Below, piece by piece: positions 44,003 to 55,372 of a stretch of DNA of 64,000 nucleotides. Location: positions 62,001 through 126,000 of the forward strand of contig JAHGAU010000006.1 of the NCBI GenBank assembly GCA_019925105.1. Direction: 5' to 3'. The translations under genes were made by a program, and so were the position numbers. Below the pieces are notes generated by a model. That model saw only the letters and a program-made list of their open reading frames with translations. It did no database searches and was not told the DNA's origin. The DNA is from Niebla homalea (taxonomy: Eukaryota; Ascomycota; Lecanoromycetes; Lecanorales; Ramalinaceae). The stretch's first letter is position 1, and the number at the start of each line of letters is the position of its first letter.

Positions 44003-45919
44003 TCACACCATGCGAGTAGCACTCGCCAATAAGATATAGTCATCGCCGTCACGTCTGACGAGCCAAGATTTGAACGATCCAGTCAAGATGCAGACTAGAT
44101 CTCCGACTTCCATGTTGGTAGAACCGAGACCCATGAGACCAACAAGGGTATTGAAGAATCTTCGACTCGACCCAAAAGATTGATGTACAATCACCCAACG
44201 GGAGAATCCAACAATGTGCGGCTTGACAATATGGGCGGCGACCTCGAGCGGTGCACCATTCATAACCCCATTGGGATAAACAATGGCAAGCAGTTGGCGG
44301 ACATGCCAATAGTCTCGGTCGTAAATATGTTCTTCCTTAATCACATTACCAGTGCATTGGAAATTGCAGATCAACGTGTGAGCATGTGCCAGGTATCGCT
44401 CCTCAAGTGGATAATGATGGCATATTGAGGCTATGCTGCTGGTCTCGTTGATCCAACAATTCAGTGCCCATCTGCTGCTTCGGAGCTCTTCCCAAATCAC
44501 CTTCGCTGCACCAAGGAACTTCGATGCCGTGTCCAGCTCCCCTCGCGATCCCGGCGGGCATACGCTGCTGATGAGCTGAACGAAATCCAAGATCTTGCCA
44601 CGGAAGCGGATCCGATCGAAACCTGGGTACATGAATATAATACTAAATGTAGAGTCACCCGATGCTTTGGTCGAAGGATTGGCCGCCCGCCAATCTGGCA
44701 CCCATGAGGGTAACGGCGAGTCAGTCATCCTTCCAGCCGCTTCGCTCAAGATCATGATGCTCCAGTATTGGTCCCAATTTTTGTCTCCGGTTGCTAGCCC
44801 ATCCTTGTGGAACAGAAGAGCACGAGCAAATTTTCGGTAAAGGTCCAGAACATCGACTATGTAATCTGCATCGACGGTGTTGTCTGCAGTGACGTTCAAT
44901 TTCCTCTTTGGATTGAGTCCAAGCAGAGCGTAGATCTTACCCCTGTCATCTGTCGCATTAAAGTAGCGGCAGCATTTGAGCAAGCGGTAGATCGAACAGT
45001 CCCCGGCTTGTCGAAGGTCCGTATCTGCATCAAGTTGACCAAGCGCCAATGCATTTGAGGCATAAATCCTTTGAAATGTCAGACCTAGGATGTCCGATTC
45101 AGTGCACTGAGAAGAGCGTCATCGTGCCGCTCCATGTGGTGCTTTCTATGCAAGACACCTACCCTCAAATTCATGGCCCAGCATCATCACCTGCTTAACA
45201 ACTTCCTCGAAGAGATCACACCCTATCTCTACCACAGACTGTCTTAGCAACTGAAGCCACACTCACTTCCTGAACGACCCAAATCCTCCCAAACCAAGGG
45301 CGCCGCAAGAGGATTGTCAAAGCCTGCCACTCCTTCGCGGTGCGGTTGGGAAGGCCTTTCTTGACCATACCGTAGAACTCATTTTATCTCACTTGCTTTG
45401 TGTCCTCGTACTGGTCAGAGACCTTCTTCACACGAGGCATGCAGTCGATTGCCAAAGCGCTATTGTCCGCCTCAGCACCAAGCCAGATGCAGACCGTCTT
45501 GGCCTTCCTATGGATGTCCACCATCATGCTGACTTGGTGCCTGCGTTCCTCGGACTCTCCTGGTTGATACATAATTGATCGATCCAGAAAGTCACAGGGA
45601 CGTCTTTACGTCTGAATCGTCTGATGACTGTGAGTAAGTCCTTCGTGATATCCAGGCGGGACCCGTTGCATGGGACCCATGTCCTATACTTTCGGGTGCC
45701 CCAGCAGTACGAGAGAACAAGGTACTCGGGATTGTCATCTAGTGAAACGACTTCAAGCCCACACTTGATATTCGTCAGTGGACATGACGGCAAGATTGTG
45801 ACGAGACGAATATTGCGCGATCCCTCCAAGCTTTGGTACTGAAATGTGTCCTTTGGCGGGGTATCGATGTCCAGGCTTTGATAGCCTATTAGACGCTTCA
45901 TTCTGAGGTTGAGGATCAA
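44003..45919 (-). pseudogene. HET-domain (heterokaryon incompatibility) protein, several lesions
   Basis: Remains of a HET-domain gene; intact members act in non-self recognition between hyphae. Reading on the minus strand from 45919, the HET hallmarks appear as YLVLSYCWGTRKYRTW and VTFWIDQLCINQ. Then a 2-bp excess in CTCT (plus strand 45555-45558) shifts the frame; similarity continues with RRHQVSMMVDIHRKAKTVCIWLG. A TAA at 45384-45386 interrupts before EWQALTILLRRPWFGRIWVVQEV, and another one-base shift occurs near 45217-45223. After a probable intron (about 45170-45075) the last part is an open 348-codon frame starting with ATDDRGKIYALLGLNPKR. At least three independent breaks make loss of function likely. 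The long intact 3' frame suggests the decay is recent. Confidence 0.8.
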
Positions 45920-46356
45920 TCTCGATGAGATGAAGCAGCATTATCACCGCTCGTGGCGTAAGCGCAGGATTCATGGTTGTGCAGCATGACAATGAACCTC
46001 AGGCTAGTCACGGCCAGCACGTGGTAGTAACGAAATATTTCACCAAACCCTGTCCTCGCCACTGTCGCCGGCGGTGGATGTATAAAGTCATGGCTCCATA
46101 GGTGACATTCTAGGACATAGGTAGAGATGTTAGCCCACGCTGGCTGGCCCGCCTCGGCCCTTTGGATTCATCGGCGAATCCTCGGGATTAGTTCCTTCGC
46201 TCCATTCAACAAGCTTACGAATACGACGCCCCATGGTCACCATACAAGTCACCGCTTTATGCGTTTTGGATAGGGTGGAAAGGGGCCAGATGAATAGATG
46301 CAATAAGCTTTGTGATCACATCTTTTACTGCGCAACCTTGGGATAGCTGAAGTGGC
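45920..46356. other. Intergenic spacer
   Basis: 5' side of the HET relic and 3' side of the TIM-barrel gene. Nothing supported. Confidence 0.5.
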
Positions 46357-47396
46357 TCAATGCATCTTCAGCGCCTTGAACGCCTTTGCATTCTCAGATA
46401 TAGCCGTTTCAACAGGCAGACGTTCCATGCTGCTGGCTCCGTAAAATCCATGAAGGCCCTTGACACGCTCCAGAACATATTGGGTCTCTTTCAAACCTGA
46501 GATTGGCCCTCCATGACACAAGATAATGACATCCTCCCGAATCTTCACACACGCATCCCTGATGTCCTGGATCAACTTCGCCCCCTCATCCAACCCCATC
46601 GCTCCACCCTTGGTCCCTTCCTTGAGCCCAATACTCCCTCCGACAGTCAATCCGAGATGCACCACGACTACATCGGCCCCCGCCTTCGTCATCTTTTCCC
46701 CTTGCTCCACGTCAAACACGTACGGCGTCGTCACCAAATCCATTTCTCTGGCACACCTAATCATCTCGACTTCGGCATCATACGACATCCCCGTAGCTTC
46801 GAGGTTGGCGCGGAAGGTGCCGTCGATGAGGCCGACGGTGGGAAAATTCTGGATGCCGCAAAACCCGGAAGATTGGAGTTGGCGCAGGAAGGAGGGAATG
46901 TGGCGGTAGGGGTCGGTAGCGCAGACGCCGGCGAGGACGGGGGTATGGGTGACAATGTTGAGGATTTCGCCGGCCTGTATATGGTCAGGGAAAGCGTGAA
47001 AGCTTAGGATTGAGAGAGGTTGCTTGGCCTGGCGGGTACTTCAGGTAGGCATAGCGTGGGCAGCGGAAAGCTGATGCGCTGCTGGCGCGTCTATAGTCAT
47101 ACCATTTCCAATACGGTTCCGTTGGCATCACCGTAGGGCATCATGCCTGCCAACGAGCCGCGCCCAGCCATTCGAAATCTACCAGAATTGTAGACCAGGA
47201 TCATGTCGGCGCCGCCCTCTTCGACGAATTTGGCGGAAAGGCCAATGCCTAGGGAATATCAATTTTTGGCTCAACAGGAAAGTCAATGAGCTATTGGGTT
47301 TGCTGTACCAGCTCCCGCTCCGACTATGGGCTTGCCATATTTGATTTGAGATCTTAGATTCTCAAGCACTTGGGCTCGATCGATAGGTGGTACCAT
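46357..47396 (-). CDS. TIM-barrel signal-transduction/PEP-hydrolase-like protein (Tm-1 C-terminal half)
   Basis: Predicted 283 aa. Exons 47396-47309, 47248-47103 and 46974-46357; introns of 60 and 128 bp, and the joined frame is exact. It belongs by eye to the TIM-barrel family found as the C-terminal domain of plant Tm-1 proteins and beside UPF0261 genes in bacteria. Visible family blocks: [33 protein letters not shown] split by intron 1, [31 protein letters not shown], the Gly-rich [24 protein letters not shown], and [14 protein letters not shown] near the end. An upstream in-frame ATG (47489) would add 31 residues; I chose 47396 because it starts right before the conserved part. Divergent from the UPF0261 gene. 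The reaction is not established; a cytosolic enzyme is likely. Confidence 0.88.
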
Positions 47397-47826
47397 GACG
47401 CTGATGATGCTCTTAGCGAAGCCAGCGAGAGCGTGCTGGCGAGCTGTCGTCAGTCTCAACAGGATGTGTACGACGTCGGATGCCAGCATGGAGGATACAT
47501 ATTTGTTTGGGCCGTGCTATGCATGCCGACGTCATCGCTGAGTTTCCCCGCTTCCCCGTCTTGTTGTACGGTGAATGAAGCCTCCGACATGGTAGTGTCC
47601 TCGTCTGAACGATCATGTCATATGTGAAGCTTTCATGATGAGCCCCACTACTTAATGCCAACCACTTGCGAATAACTATATCGAGTCTCAGAAGGAAAAT
47701 GCTGATGAATTCTGACGAGGAGAGAATACTGCAGAGCTGAGGCTTGAAACATCCATTATCTAATCCAATCCGAGAGTCAATGTCATTGAGCCTTTTGACT
47801 TGGTCGTCAAGGACTTGTGGATCAGT
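47397..47826. promoter_or_regulatory. Divergent promoter of the Tm-1-like pair
   Basis: 430 bp between the start codons of two genes whose products are fused in plants, so shared control is plausible. Confidence 0.5.
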
Positions 47827-49062
47827 ATGTCGGATCCTTCTCCAACTGTTCTTCTGATAGGGACGTGCGACACCAAACTGGAGGAGCTTCTCTTCACCAA
47901 GTCGCAGATGTGCAAACATGGCATACAGGTCAGCTTGATGGATGTGGGACGTTCCGCGGTTGCCCGAGAGGAAATTGAGATTACCCATTCTGACTTTCTT
48001 GATCGAGACATCTCGAGCCTAGACCGTGGAGACATGGTGACATGTATGATAGCAGCTGCCACGCCCTTTGTTAAAAGACTTCACACATGGCGCAAAATTG
48101 CTGGCGTGATTTCCATTGGTGGTTCAGGAGGGACATCCCTGGGATCAGCGATAATGCGTGACGCACTGCCAGTCGGCTTTCCCAAATTGATCGTGTCCAC
48201 GGTCGCTTCGGGCAGTGTCAGCAACTTTATTGGCCAGACAGATATCACAATGATGAACAGCGTTGTCGACATCGCAGGCCGCAACTCCATCCTTGACCCG
48301 ATACTTACCAACGCCGCGGCTATGATCACAGGGGCAGCCAAAGCCTTGATTGTAAGGCGCGAGGACCCTCCTCTGTATGATTCCCTGGCCCCCAAGAAGC
48401 GCGTTGCTATTACCATGTTTGGCGTGACGACACCGGCAGCGGATGCTGCAAGAGCAGTCTTAGCTGAGGAAGGCTACGAGGTTCTTGTCTTTCATGCAAC
48501 GGGAATGGGAGGACGAGCAATGGAGAATCTGATCGGAGAAGGGAGGATCGATGGGGTTCTTGACTTGACGACGACCGAATTGGCGGACGAACTCGTAGGA
48601 GGAATCATGAGCGCTGGCCCTGATCGACTTACTGCTGCTGGTAAGGCTGGGATTCCTCAAGTCGTCAGCCTGGGCGCATTGGACGTGGTCAATTTTGGGC
48701 CTCGGTCCACGTTGCCAGCCAAGTTCAAGGACAGGAATATCTATGAACACAACCCAGATATCACGCTCATACGGACCACTCCGCGGGAATGCAGCATTCT
48801 CGGAAGCGAACTGGGGAAGAAGCTTGCGGCGGCGACGAGACCTGACCTGGTACAGGTCTTTGTGCCGCTTGGAGGTCTCAGCATGCTTGGTGAGGAGGGT
48901 GGGCCTTACCACGATGCATGGGCTGGCGAGGCAATTTTTGGTGCTGTGCAGAATAGCTTGCACGGGACCGGTATTGAAGTCATAAGAGATGTACGGGCGA
49001 TCAATGATGATGGTTTCGCTGTCGAAATGGCAAAGACCTTGATTGAATTCATGAACAAATGA
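47827..49062 (+). CDS. UPF0261 / Tm-1-like ATP-binding domain protein
   Basis: Predicted 411 aa, single exon. Matches the UPF0261 (Tm-1-like ATP-binding) family along its whole length: the N-terminal TVLLIGTCDTKLEELLF, ISIGGSGGTSLGSAIMRDALPVGFPKLIVST, the VASG and DITMMNSVVDIAG blocks, VAITMFGVTTPAADAAR, VFHATGMGGRAMENLI, DLTTTELADELVGG, and the end block VPLGGLSMLGEEGGPYHD. The two-lobed fold with an ATP site between the lobes is known for tomato Tm-1; the cellular reaction in fungi is not known. The frame opens at 47800, but ATG 47827 fits the family start. Head-to-head with the TIM-barrel gene, the other half of plant Tm-1. Confidence 0.93.
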   Translation: MSDPSPTVLLIGTCDTKLEELLFTKSQMCKHGIQVSLMDVGRSAVAREEIEITHSDFLDRDISSLDRGDMVTCMIAAATPFVKRLHTWRKIAGVISIGGSGGTSLGSAIMRDALPVGFPKLIVSTVASGSVSNFIGQTDITMMNSVVDIAGRNSILDPILTNAAAMITGAAKALIVRREDPPLYDSLAPKKRVAITMFGVTTPAADAARAVLAEEGYEVLVFHATGMGGRAMENLIGEGRIDGVLDLTTTELADELVGGIMSAGPDRLTAAGKAGIPQVVSLGALDVVNFGPRSTLPAKFKDRNIYEHNPDITLIRTTPRECSILGSELGKKLAAATRPDLVQVFVPLGGLSMLGEEGGPYHDAWAGEAIFGAVQNSLHGTGIEVIRDVRAINDDGFAVEMAKTLIEFMNK

Positions 49063-50329
49063 CTCGCTGGCCGGTGAAGCAGACAACTTGAGGACGAGTG
49101 AAGGGACGAAGCCATCGCGGCGATGATGGTAACAGATACAGGCCTCTCATACAGTCCGTACGGAACAGCAAGTAGCGACCTCCCAAATGGACTCTAGGCC
49201 TCCCTTCACGATGAATAAATGTACGTGGCAGGCGAGAAAGAGAAAGCGAAAGTTGTGGGAGGGCGTGCATAGTTCAATATCTACGCAGCACTGGGTATAT
49301 GTGAGCAGTCTGTTTGACGTCACCATGTCAACAAACCACAAACCACTCGTGGAACCGATCTTCAACAAAGCCCATACCTTCCCAGTATGGCCTCCTCTAA
49401 CTATGAGCTGACAAACTTCTTTCCGTCACCCGGCCAGGGCCACCGCCACGGTCAGTACCAGGGTCTGTCATGACAACTAGCTGCGGCAGTGCAAATACTA
49501 AGCATAGAAACGCTGAGAATGATCGCCTGGACTCCTCCGTGAATCAGGAGTAGGATCACAGCTGATTTGTCTGATATTTGTGGTCAAAGTTTTTTTGTGT
49601 TCGTGTCAGCAGCTCCGTCAGCATCTCCACAGTGCCTTTTTCAGCACGTCAGCAACAAGACAAGCCTTGCCGGCTGGCTGCTGGCCATGGGGTGGGATCC
49701 CGTACCGAGAAATGCTGTCTCAAATTCCCATACGCAGAAAGGATGACCTTGATAGCTTCAACAAGTAACTGATCCCAGCTTTGTGATTTCACTCGAGCAG
49801 TCACTCGTCGTCTTCGCGCGTTTTCCCAGCATCGTCGTGAAATATTCAGCATTTTTCACCCAACAATGCTTGCCGTTATTCTCACTGTCGGCTCTGTGGA
49901 CCCATGGGTAATGCGTCATATCATTGGTAATGTTCCCACACTCCCTGCTCACTCATCATCTCAGTATCAGAACCCACGAGGAGCTGGAGCAAATCGGAGC
50001 CATCGCAGAAAGAGCTGACCACCAATGGATCAGCACTAATGCAAAGTCCCAGATCACCAACTTGACCTTCTTCATCCCACTTGCAGGCCTCCATGCATAC
50101 ATCGAGCGATGTGCAAATCGCCACCACATGACGCTGCTGGCCTACTTGGGCTGACCACCTCGGAGAGCTCCGTATGGGAGCAATATATAAAGCCGTAGAC
50201 ACATGCTGTTACAACCGTGCTTCATTCCTACAAGTCAAGATTATCCAACCATCCCACTGATCACCTTCATCATCAAGCTCAGACCCATCTCCCAAAAGCA
50301 CCTGCAGACTCGACTTCGGCCTTATCAAA
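49063..50329. other. Intergenic region, about 1.3 kb
   Basis: No supported gene. The right end is the promoter of the small secreted protein and includes a TATA box. Confidence 0.45.
50184..50191 (+). promoter_or_regulatory. TATA box of small secreted protein gene
   Basis: TATATAAA, 146 bases upstream of the ATG at 50330. Confidence 0.55.
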
Positions 50330-50794
50330 ATGCAGTTCACATCCCAGTTTCTCGTCCTTGCAGCCTCGCTGCTTATGGTCGGCTCCAACGCCGCCATAAT
50401 GTACGTATCCCCATCCTCCTCTCCGTTTCTCCTACATTTTCTTTCCTCGACCACCATAACCGTCAAGCCACTTTCGCTTCTTCATTAACCCCTACGCTCT
50501 TCCCCTTGACCATTCTCTCCCTCAAACCCCTTACTCTCCCCTCTCCACCCCTTTTACCACCACCCAAATAAAGTGAAACCCTCCGCCATCACTAAACACT
50601 CACTGACCTCCCTCCACAGTGCCCGCGATCCGGCCCCCTCCCCGGTCGCCGTCGCCGCACCCGCGGGTTGCACAGGTCAATCCTACCGCAGCACTGACCA
50701 AGCCACCGCGGACGCGGATTGTGAAGCCAACTGCTCGAGCACGTGCATCGATTTCGAGAACCAGGGGTATTATTACGCTGTGTGTGAGTGTTAG
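50330..50794 (+). CDS. Small secreted six-cysteine protein
   Basis: Predicted 81 aa. Exons 50330-50400 and 50620-50794; intron of 219 bp, joined in phase (ATT codon across the junction). Exon 1 is a signal peptide (MQFTSQFLVLAASLLMVGSNA). After a short Pro/Ala-rich pro-region (ARDPAPSPVAVAAPA) the mature part has six cysteines: C-x16-C-x3-C-x3-C-x12-C-x-C, the last residue being Cys. The CxxxC and terminal CxC elements recall cysteine-stabilised alpha-beta peptides, but the central spacing is not that of classical defensins. Size, signal, even cysteine number and a strong TATA box fit a fungal effector or antimicrobial peptide. Function is not shown by the sequence. Confidence 0.75.
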
Positions 50795-52527
50795 ATGGGG
50801 GCAGAGCGTGACCTTAGGCCGATTGGACCCGCGCGGACTGGCTTGTAACTCGACGTTGGACTTGTCAATTGGCTGGATGGTTCCCGGTTCCTGTATTGGC
50901 GAAGACTTGGAGCCAATCGGGGGCCTCTCGCTATTGATCATGGCATCATTCCGGCGATGGATTTCATCTAGCCGGATTGGAACTATCCTTCCTCTCCGAT
51001 TCATACACTTCCTCTGACCTCTTTGCACTCGTGCTACACGCTCGGACCTTGCTATTCCCTCCAACCCCCCCCCCTCTTTTCACATCCACTCTCGTCACAT
51101 CTCGAGGCTCCTCATCCCCAAAGACACTGACGCTCTCACGCCTTATTACCCTGTCCACCCTGTCCACCCAAGCCGGGCTCACCCCCTCCTCCTCAGGCTC
51201 AAATCCAGTCTCCCTCAATACTCTCCCATATAAGTAAACCACAACTCCACAAACCCGCTACTAGCATACCCTCACCTCCCTCCCTTTCTCACCCCCCGCC
51301 CGCTGTTTCAATGCCTATTGCCCCACACTCTTCCTTCTTCCACCCCCGGTCTTTCACCCGCATCTTTCCTCACCAAAAAAAGAAATACTCCAAGTAACAA
51401 TCTTCCATCCCCCCCTCACTCCCCATGCACCTCTTCCTCTGTCCGTCATCTTCCACCCTACCCTCCCCTCCACGAGATTTCCCCCTCAAAGATCAGGGCA
51501 ACGCCATTATACCTCTTTCCCCCTTTCCCTCCTCCCTTTCACCTCTCCCCCACTCGCGGGGGGGCCGCCAACACCACCCTCACCTCCACCCCCAACCTCA
51601 CCAACCCAACCCAACCCAACACCCTCCGCTCCCTAACCCTAAGCAGCCCGAACGTCCGAACGCCCGAACGCCAGACTGCCCGACTGCCCGACTGCCCGGA
51701 CAACAGAACAACCTCCCTCTCCCACCGCGTCAGCCCGTCAATCACCCCACCCCAGCCCAGCCCGTCAGCCCGTCATTCATCCCAGCCCAGCCCACCACAA
51801 CCACACCACACCCATTCCATCCATCCATCGATCCATCCATCTCCCCCGCGACCGGGTCCAATCGTCCATAGGATGGTGGGGATGTGATACCGGTCTCTCA
51901 TCTCGTCTCGTCCGCCAAGGGGAAGCGTGATGCGGATCTCTCGTCTCGTCTGTTGGGGGAAGGGCGATGCAACGGGATCAAGCGAGGATGTGAGAACGGA
52001 TGATGTGATGGGATGTATATGAGAACGGGTGATGCGATGGGAATGATGTGCGAAACGGGGCGGCAAAGTACACAGGACTGGTATCATGCATCTACGACAG
52101 GGACGGAGGATGATGATGATGATACGTGACGATGAGGAAGGAGAGGTGCGGCGTGTGTGGCGGTGAGGAAGCGAGCAAGCAACCAACCAACTAACCAACC
52201 AACCAGGGAAGACGGCACCGCACCGACGTATCTATCGTATCCTGGGGATAGGCTTTTCTTGGAGGAGGGATGTGATGGGATCGTGCACTGGCGGGGTGGA
52301 AGGGATATGATTGAGGTATGATGGACGGGTCGGTAACGAAGGGGGAAAATATATGAGATTATGTGCGTCTGTCTATACAGAGGATTGTCATTATTATCAT
52401 TAGAAAAAGAATTTGAGGGGGGCTAGACGGGCAGACTTCTCGCTCAAGAGGCGACCGACTCATGCCCAAAGGGAGTATCACTGTTTTCGCTGAGAATCGC
52501 AATCAGCCCTGCATACGCACCCACCAA
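50795..52527. other. Pyrimidine-rich intergenic region
   Basis: About 1.7 kb. 51240-51870 is C-rich with short tandem units (CCGAACGTC and ACTGCCCG types near 51645-51700, CAGCCCGTC near 51730-51775, CATC near 51815-51840). 52085-52120 has GATGAT runs and 52175-52205 AACC runs. No gene supported. Confidence 0.55.
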
Positions 52528-55372
52528 TTACAACAGACTACTTGTCGGCCTCTTACTCAGGCGATCATACATCTCGGCCACGGGACTTCCCTCTATCCTC
52601 ATCTCCTCATACCCGCCCTCGCTACCCCTGGCTCTTCCATGATTCATCATCGCACCATCCATGATCGACCCGTCATCCTCCTCATCCTCCGGATTGCTCT
52701 TCTTGTTTTTCCTTCTCTTCCTCACCTGCCCTTCCCCAGGTACATCCAAACTCCTGACGAAGAAATGGTCCCGGCGCCTGTCCAATTCGATATGCCAACT
52801 ACTCAAGAACTGCCTGCCCTCGGGCCCGGCACCGCATGCACCCTCGAGCGCTTTACTGGGCGGCGATCCCAAAGAAATGGCAAAGAGATTTTGGGGCTCG
52901 ATGAAGTCCGTCACCAAGCCGGCATGCCCTAGCACGAAATACGCGAGGCAAAAGGCGTTGGTGAGGAAGACGGCGACAAGGATGACGTAGAAGACGCCCT
53001 GCCATCTCAAGGTGCCACCCGAGGAATATTCCTGGGACCGGACGGTGGCATTGAAGGCCTCGAATTGAGGGCCGGGCTTGTTCCAGGTCTGTCCATTGAT
53101 ATCGAGTTGGTGGGTGTAGTTCCAATAATGTATCAATGGGGAATCGATTCCCGAGAGGAGGACGGTGCAGCCGGCTTCGACAGCGAGGGCTTCGGCGATA
53201 GAGGGGCGGATGGGGTCGAGGGTTCGATTAAGGGGCATCATTTGGGTCAGGAGACGGGCGTTGGAGGCGTCAGCGCTGGTGAGGCCGCCACCGAGTGACA
53301 TGGTGAGGCCCCAATGGTTGGCGACAGTGGTCCAGTTGAAGTTGGTGACGCCCGAGGTGGCATCTGGGCGAGAATGGTTATACGCCATTGGGTCGTTTGG
53401 GTCTTCACAGGTAGTGCTCATGTTGGAGCCGGAGAAGGAGGAGTGGAAGGTTGTACTGCAGTCAGGAGACATGGCAGAACGGATGGAGCAGATCATGTTC
53501 ATCTGCCCATCCTCTGGAGGAGCACCGACCGCTGAGTCGTTGGATCGTGCGAGTAGATATAGAGAATCTGACTCTGCGTCCGTGTTGTTGTATACCGTGT
53601 TGAAGGGCGCGGGAATGATGGGGAAGACGGGCGCCCGGCGTCCGTAGCGTGGGCCCCAGCCGAAGAGGTCATCCACCACCGTTTCATTGAACCAGCTGGG
53701 TCGGCGTGGGACATCGTAGCCGTTTGGATAAAGACTGGTGTTGAAATCGTGGGTTCCTGGCCATCCTTGAACAATCAGGGGCTCAAGCTCTTTGTCAGAC
53801 AATGAGGCGCAAAGGACATTGATGGTCGGTGAAGGTACGGAAGCATGCACGTAGAATTCGCCCAAACCCTGGAAGATGGTTAGCTACGCCGCTCAAGAGC
53901 GAAAGGGTGTGCCTCACGTCTAATTCTTGAGGCTGCAGAATCCCATTGACCGGATGTTTGGCGGCATTGAAGACAGATGTTAGAGGCATTGCAAGGGTGA
54001 CGTTATTGACGATCCGGTTGAACTCATTAGAAACGTCGTTCATTGAAACGATCTCAACCCAGCTCCCTATTATAGAGGTATTGTCATACAGCATACCAAC
54101 AGGAGGTGGCCGGTCCTTCTGCTCCGTGCTGCCATTGCCAGCCTTGATGATGACATCCCAACTCGTGAGGTATTGGGCATAATTATGGTATGCCTGCCCG
54201 GAATGCTCAATTTCCATGCAAGTTGGGCCATAATTCCAAACATCAGTGTCGTTATTCATTGGGGTTTTGCAATTTGCGATCTGCTGTGATTCATTTGCAA
54301 ACATGGTCTTGACTTCTCCATGTAGTACCCTGCGCTCACTGCTGCCGAACTTGAGCTTGGGCGTGACCAAAGCATCAGAGGCGGTCGTATAGAACATGGC
54401 CATGAGGGCTGCAGTCAGTGAAATGGCTCCCAGAAAGGAGAGGCCAGCATATCGGACCGACTCCCAGTGTGTGATCATGGTCCCTGGCTGCTGCACCCAA
54501 GCGCGCATAGCCATCTCTGCAATGGTGATGCCCCGTGACCTCTCGACAATGGCACGGTGGGTCAAGACTTGGCCAAGGAAGCTGACAAAGACGGTCACAA
54601 AGGAGAGCTCGATGGTTTTGGCAAATGCGGCACAGAGCAGAGAAGCGGTCGAGGGTGTGAGAGGTCCGTTGTCCATGATGTTCCTTCCATAGTGTGGCTT
54701 TGTGACTGCCAGGCCAAGCCAGATGGCAGAAAAGACGGTCGAGTAGACGGAGAGAATGATGATGGTGATGTACAGCCAATTGGTCCGTCCTTGGAAGAAT
54801 TTACGCTTCGCCTTGCAGAGGGGTTCGTCAGAGTGCAGAGTCTGGCCAAATGTTAGGCTGGTAGCTGAGGTCGATGCTCTGGGCCTGGTGAGGTTCCGTG
54901 TTTCGTCCTCTTCTGTGAATGAACGATATAGGGAAGGCTCAGAATCCCCCCGGTATGTGATGTCCTGCTCTTGAGAATCGAGAGAAGTTGATCGCGCATG
55001 TCTGCCGAGTCTCATAGATCTTGCAGAGTCGGGCGACAACAAGGATGCCGAGCTTGGCTTGTGCATCACTGTTGCCCCGAAAGACAATCGCCTCTCTCTT
55101 CCCTCACCGTCGTCGGGGAATTGAATGCGCAGCCCGTGCACGGAGTCATTCTCATCATCGGTCTGTGTCTGCTTAGGCGTTGCGCCCTTGTATGAGGTAT
55201 CTTGCTCCTGAAAGTCGTCAATTGGTGTGTACCCAGCTCCATGGTGAACAGAGGACATGATGGAGGGGATGTATGAGGAGACGGTGCTCGGAGACTGTAG
55301 TTGAGGTTCGACGATCTCAGGGGAGACTGCTGGATGAGGTGGGGAGGGACGAGATTGAGAGTGATGGGCCAT
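52528..55372 (-). CDS. Large polytopic membrane glycoprotein of unknown function
   Basis: Predicted 931 aa. Exons 55372-53918 and 53868-52528 with a 49-bp intron; the joined frame is exact. Residues 1-190 are disordered and Ser/Thr-rich, with a repeated EQDTSYKG / EQDITYRG element. Then come hydrophobic segments: WLYITIIILSVYSTVFSAIWLG, a second around SLLCAAFAKTIELSFVTVFVSFLG, a third at YAGLSFLGAISLTAALMAMF. A long extracellular-type loop with many N-x-S/T sites (NGS, NTS, NVT, NET, NTT, NMS, NRT and more) and paired cysteines follows, then a last helix WQGVFYVILVAVFLTNAFCLAYFVLG and a basic/acidic cytoplasmic tail. The architecture is typical of a widespread fungal plasma-membrane family without known role; in databases such proteins sometimes carry the misleading label formylmethionine deformylase-like, and no deformylase motif is visible here. 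Confidence 0.88.

Noticed and set aside
48460..49086. 208-codon minus-strand frame
   Set aside because: Antisense to the well-conserved UPF0261 gene.
51625..51640. CCCTAACCCTAA as a telomere end
   Set aside because: Only two units, with coding genes on both sides; not a chromosome end.
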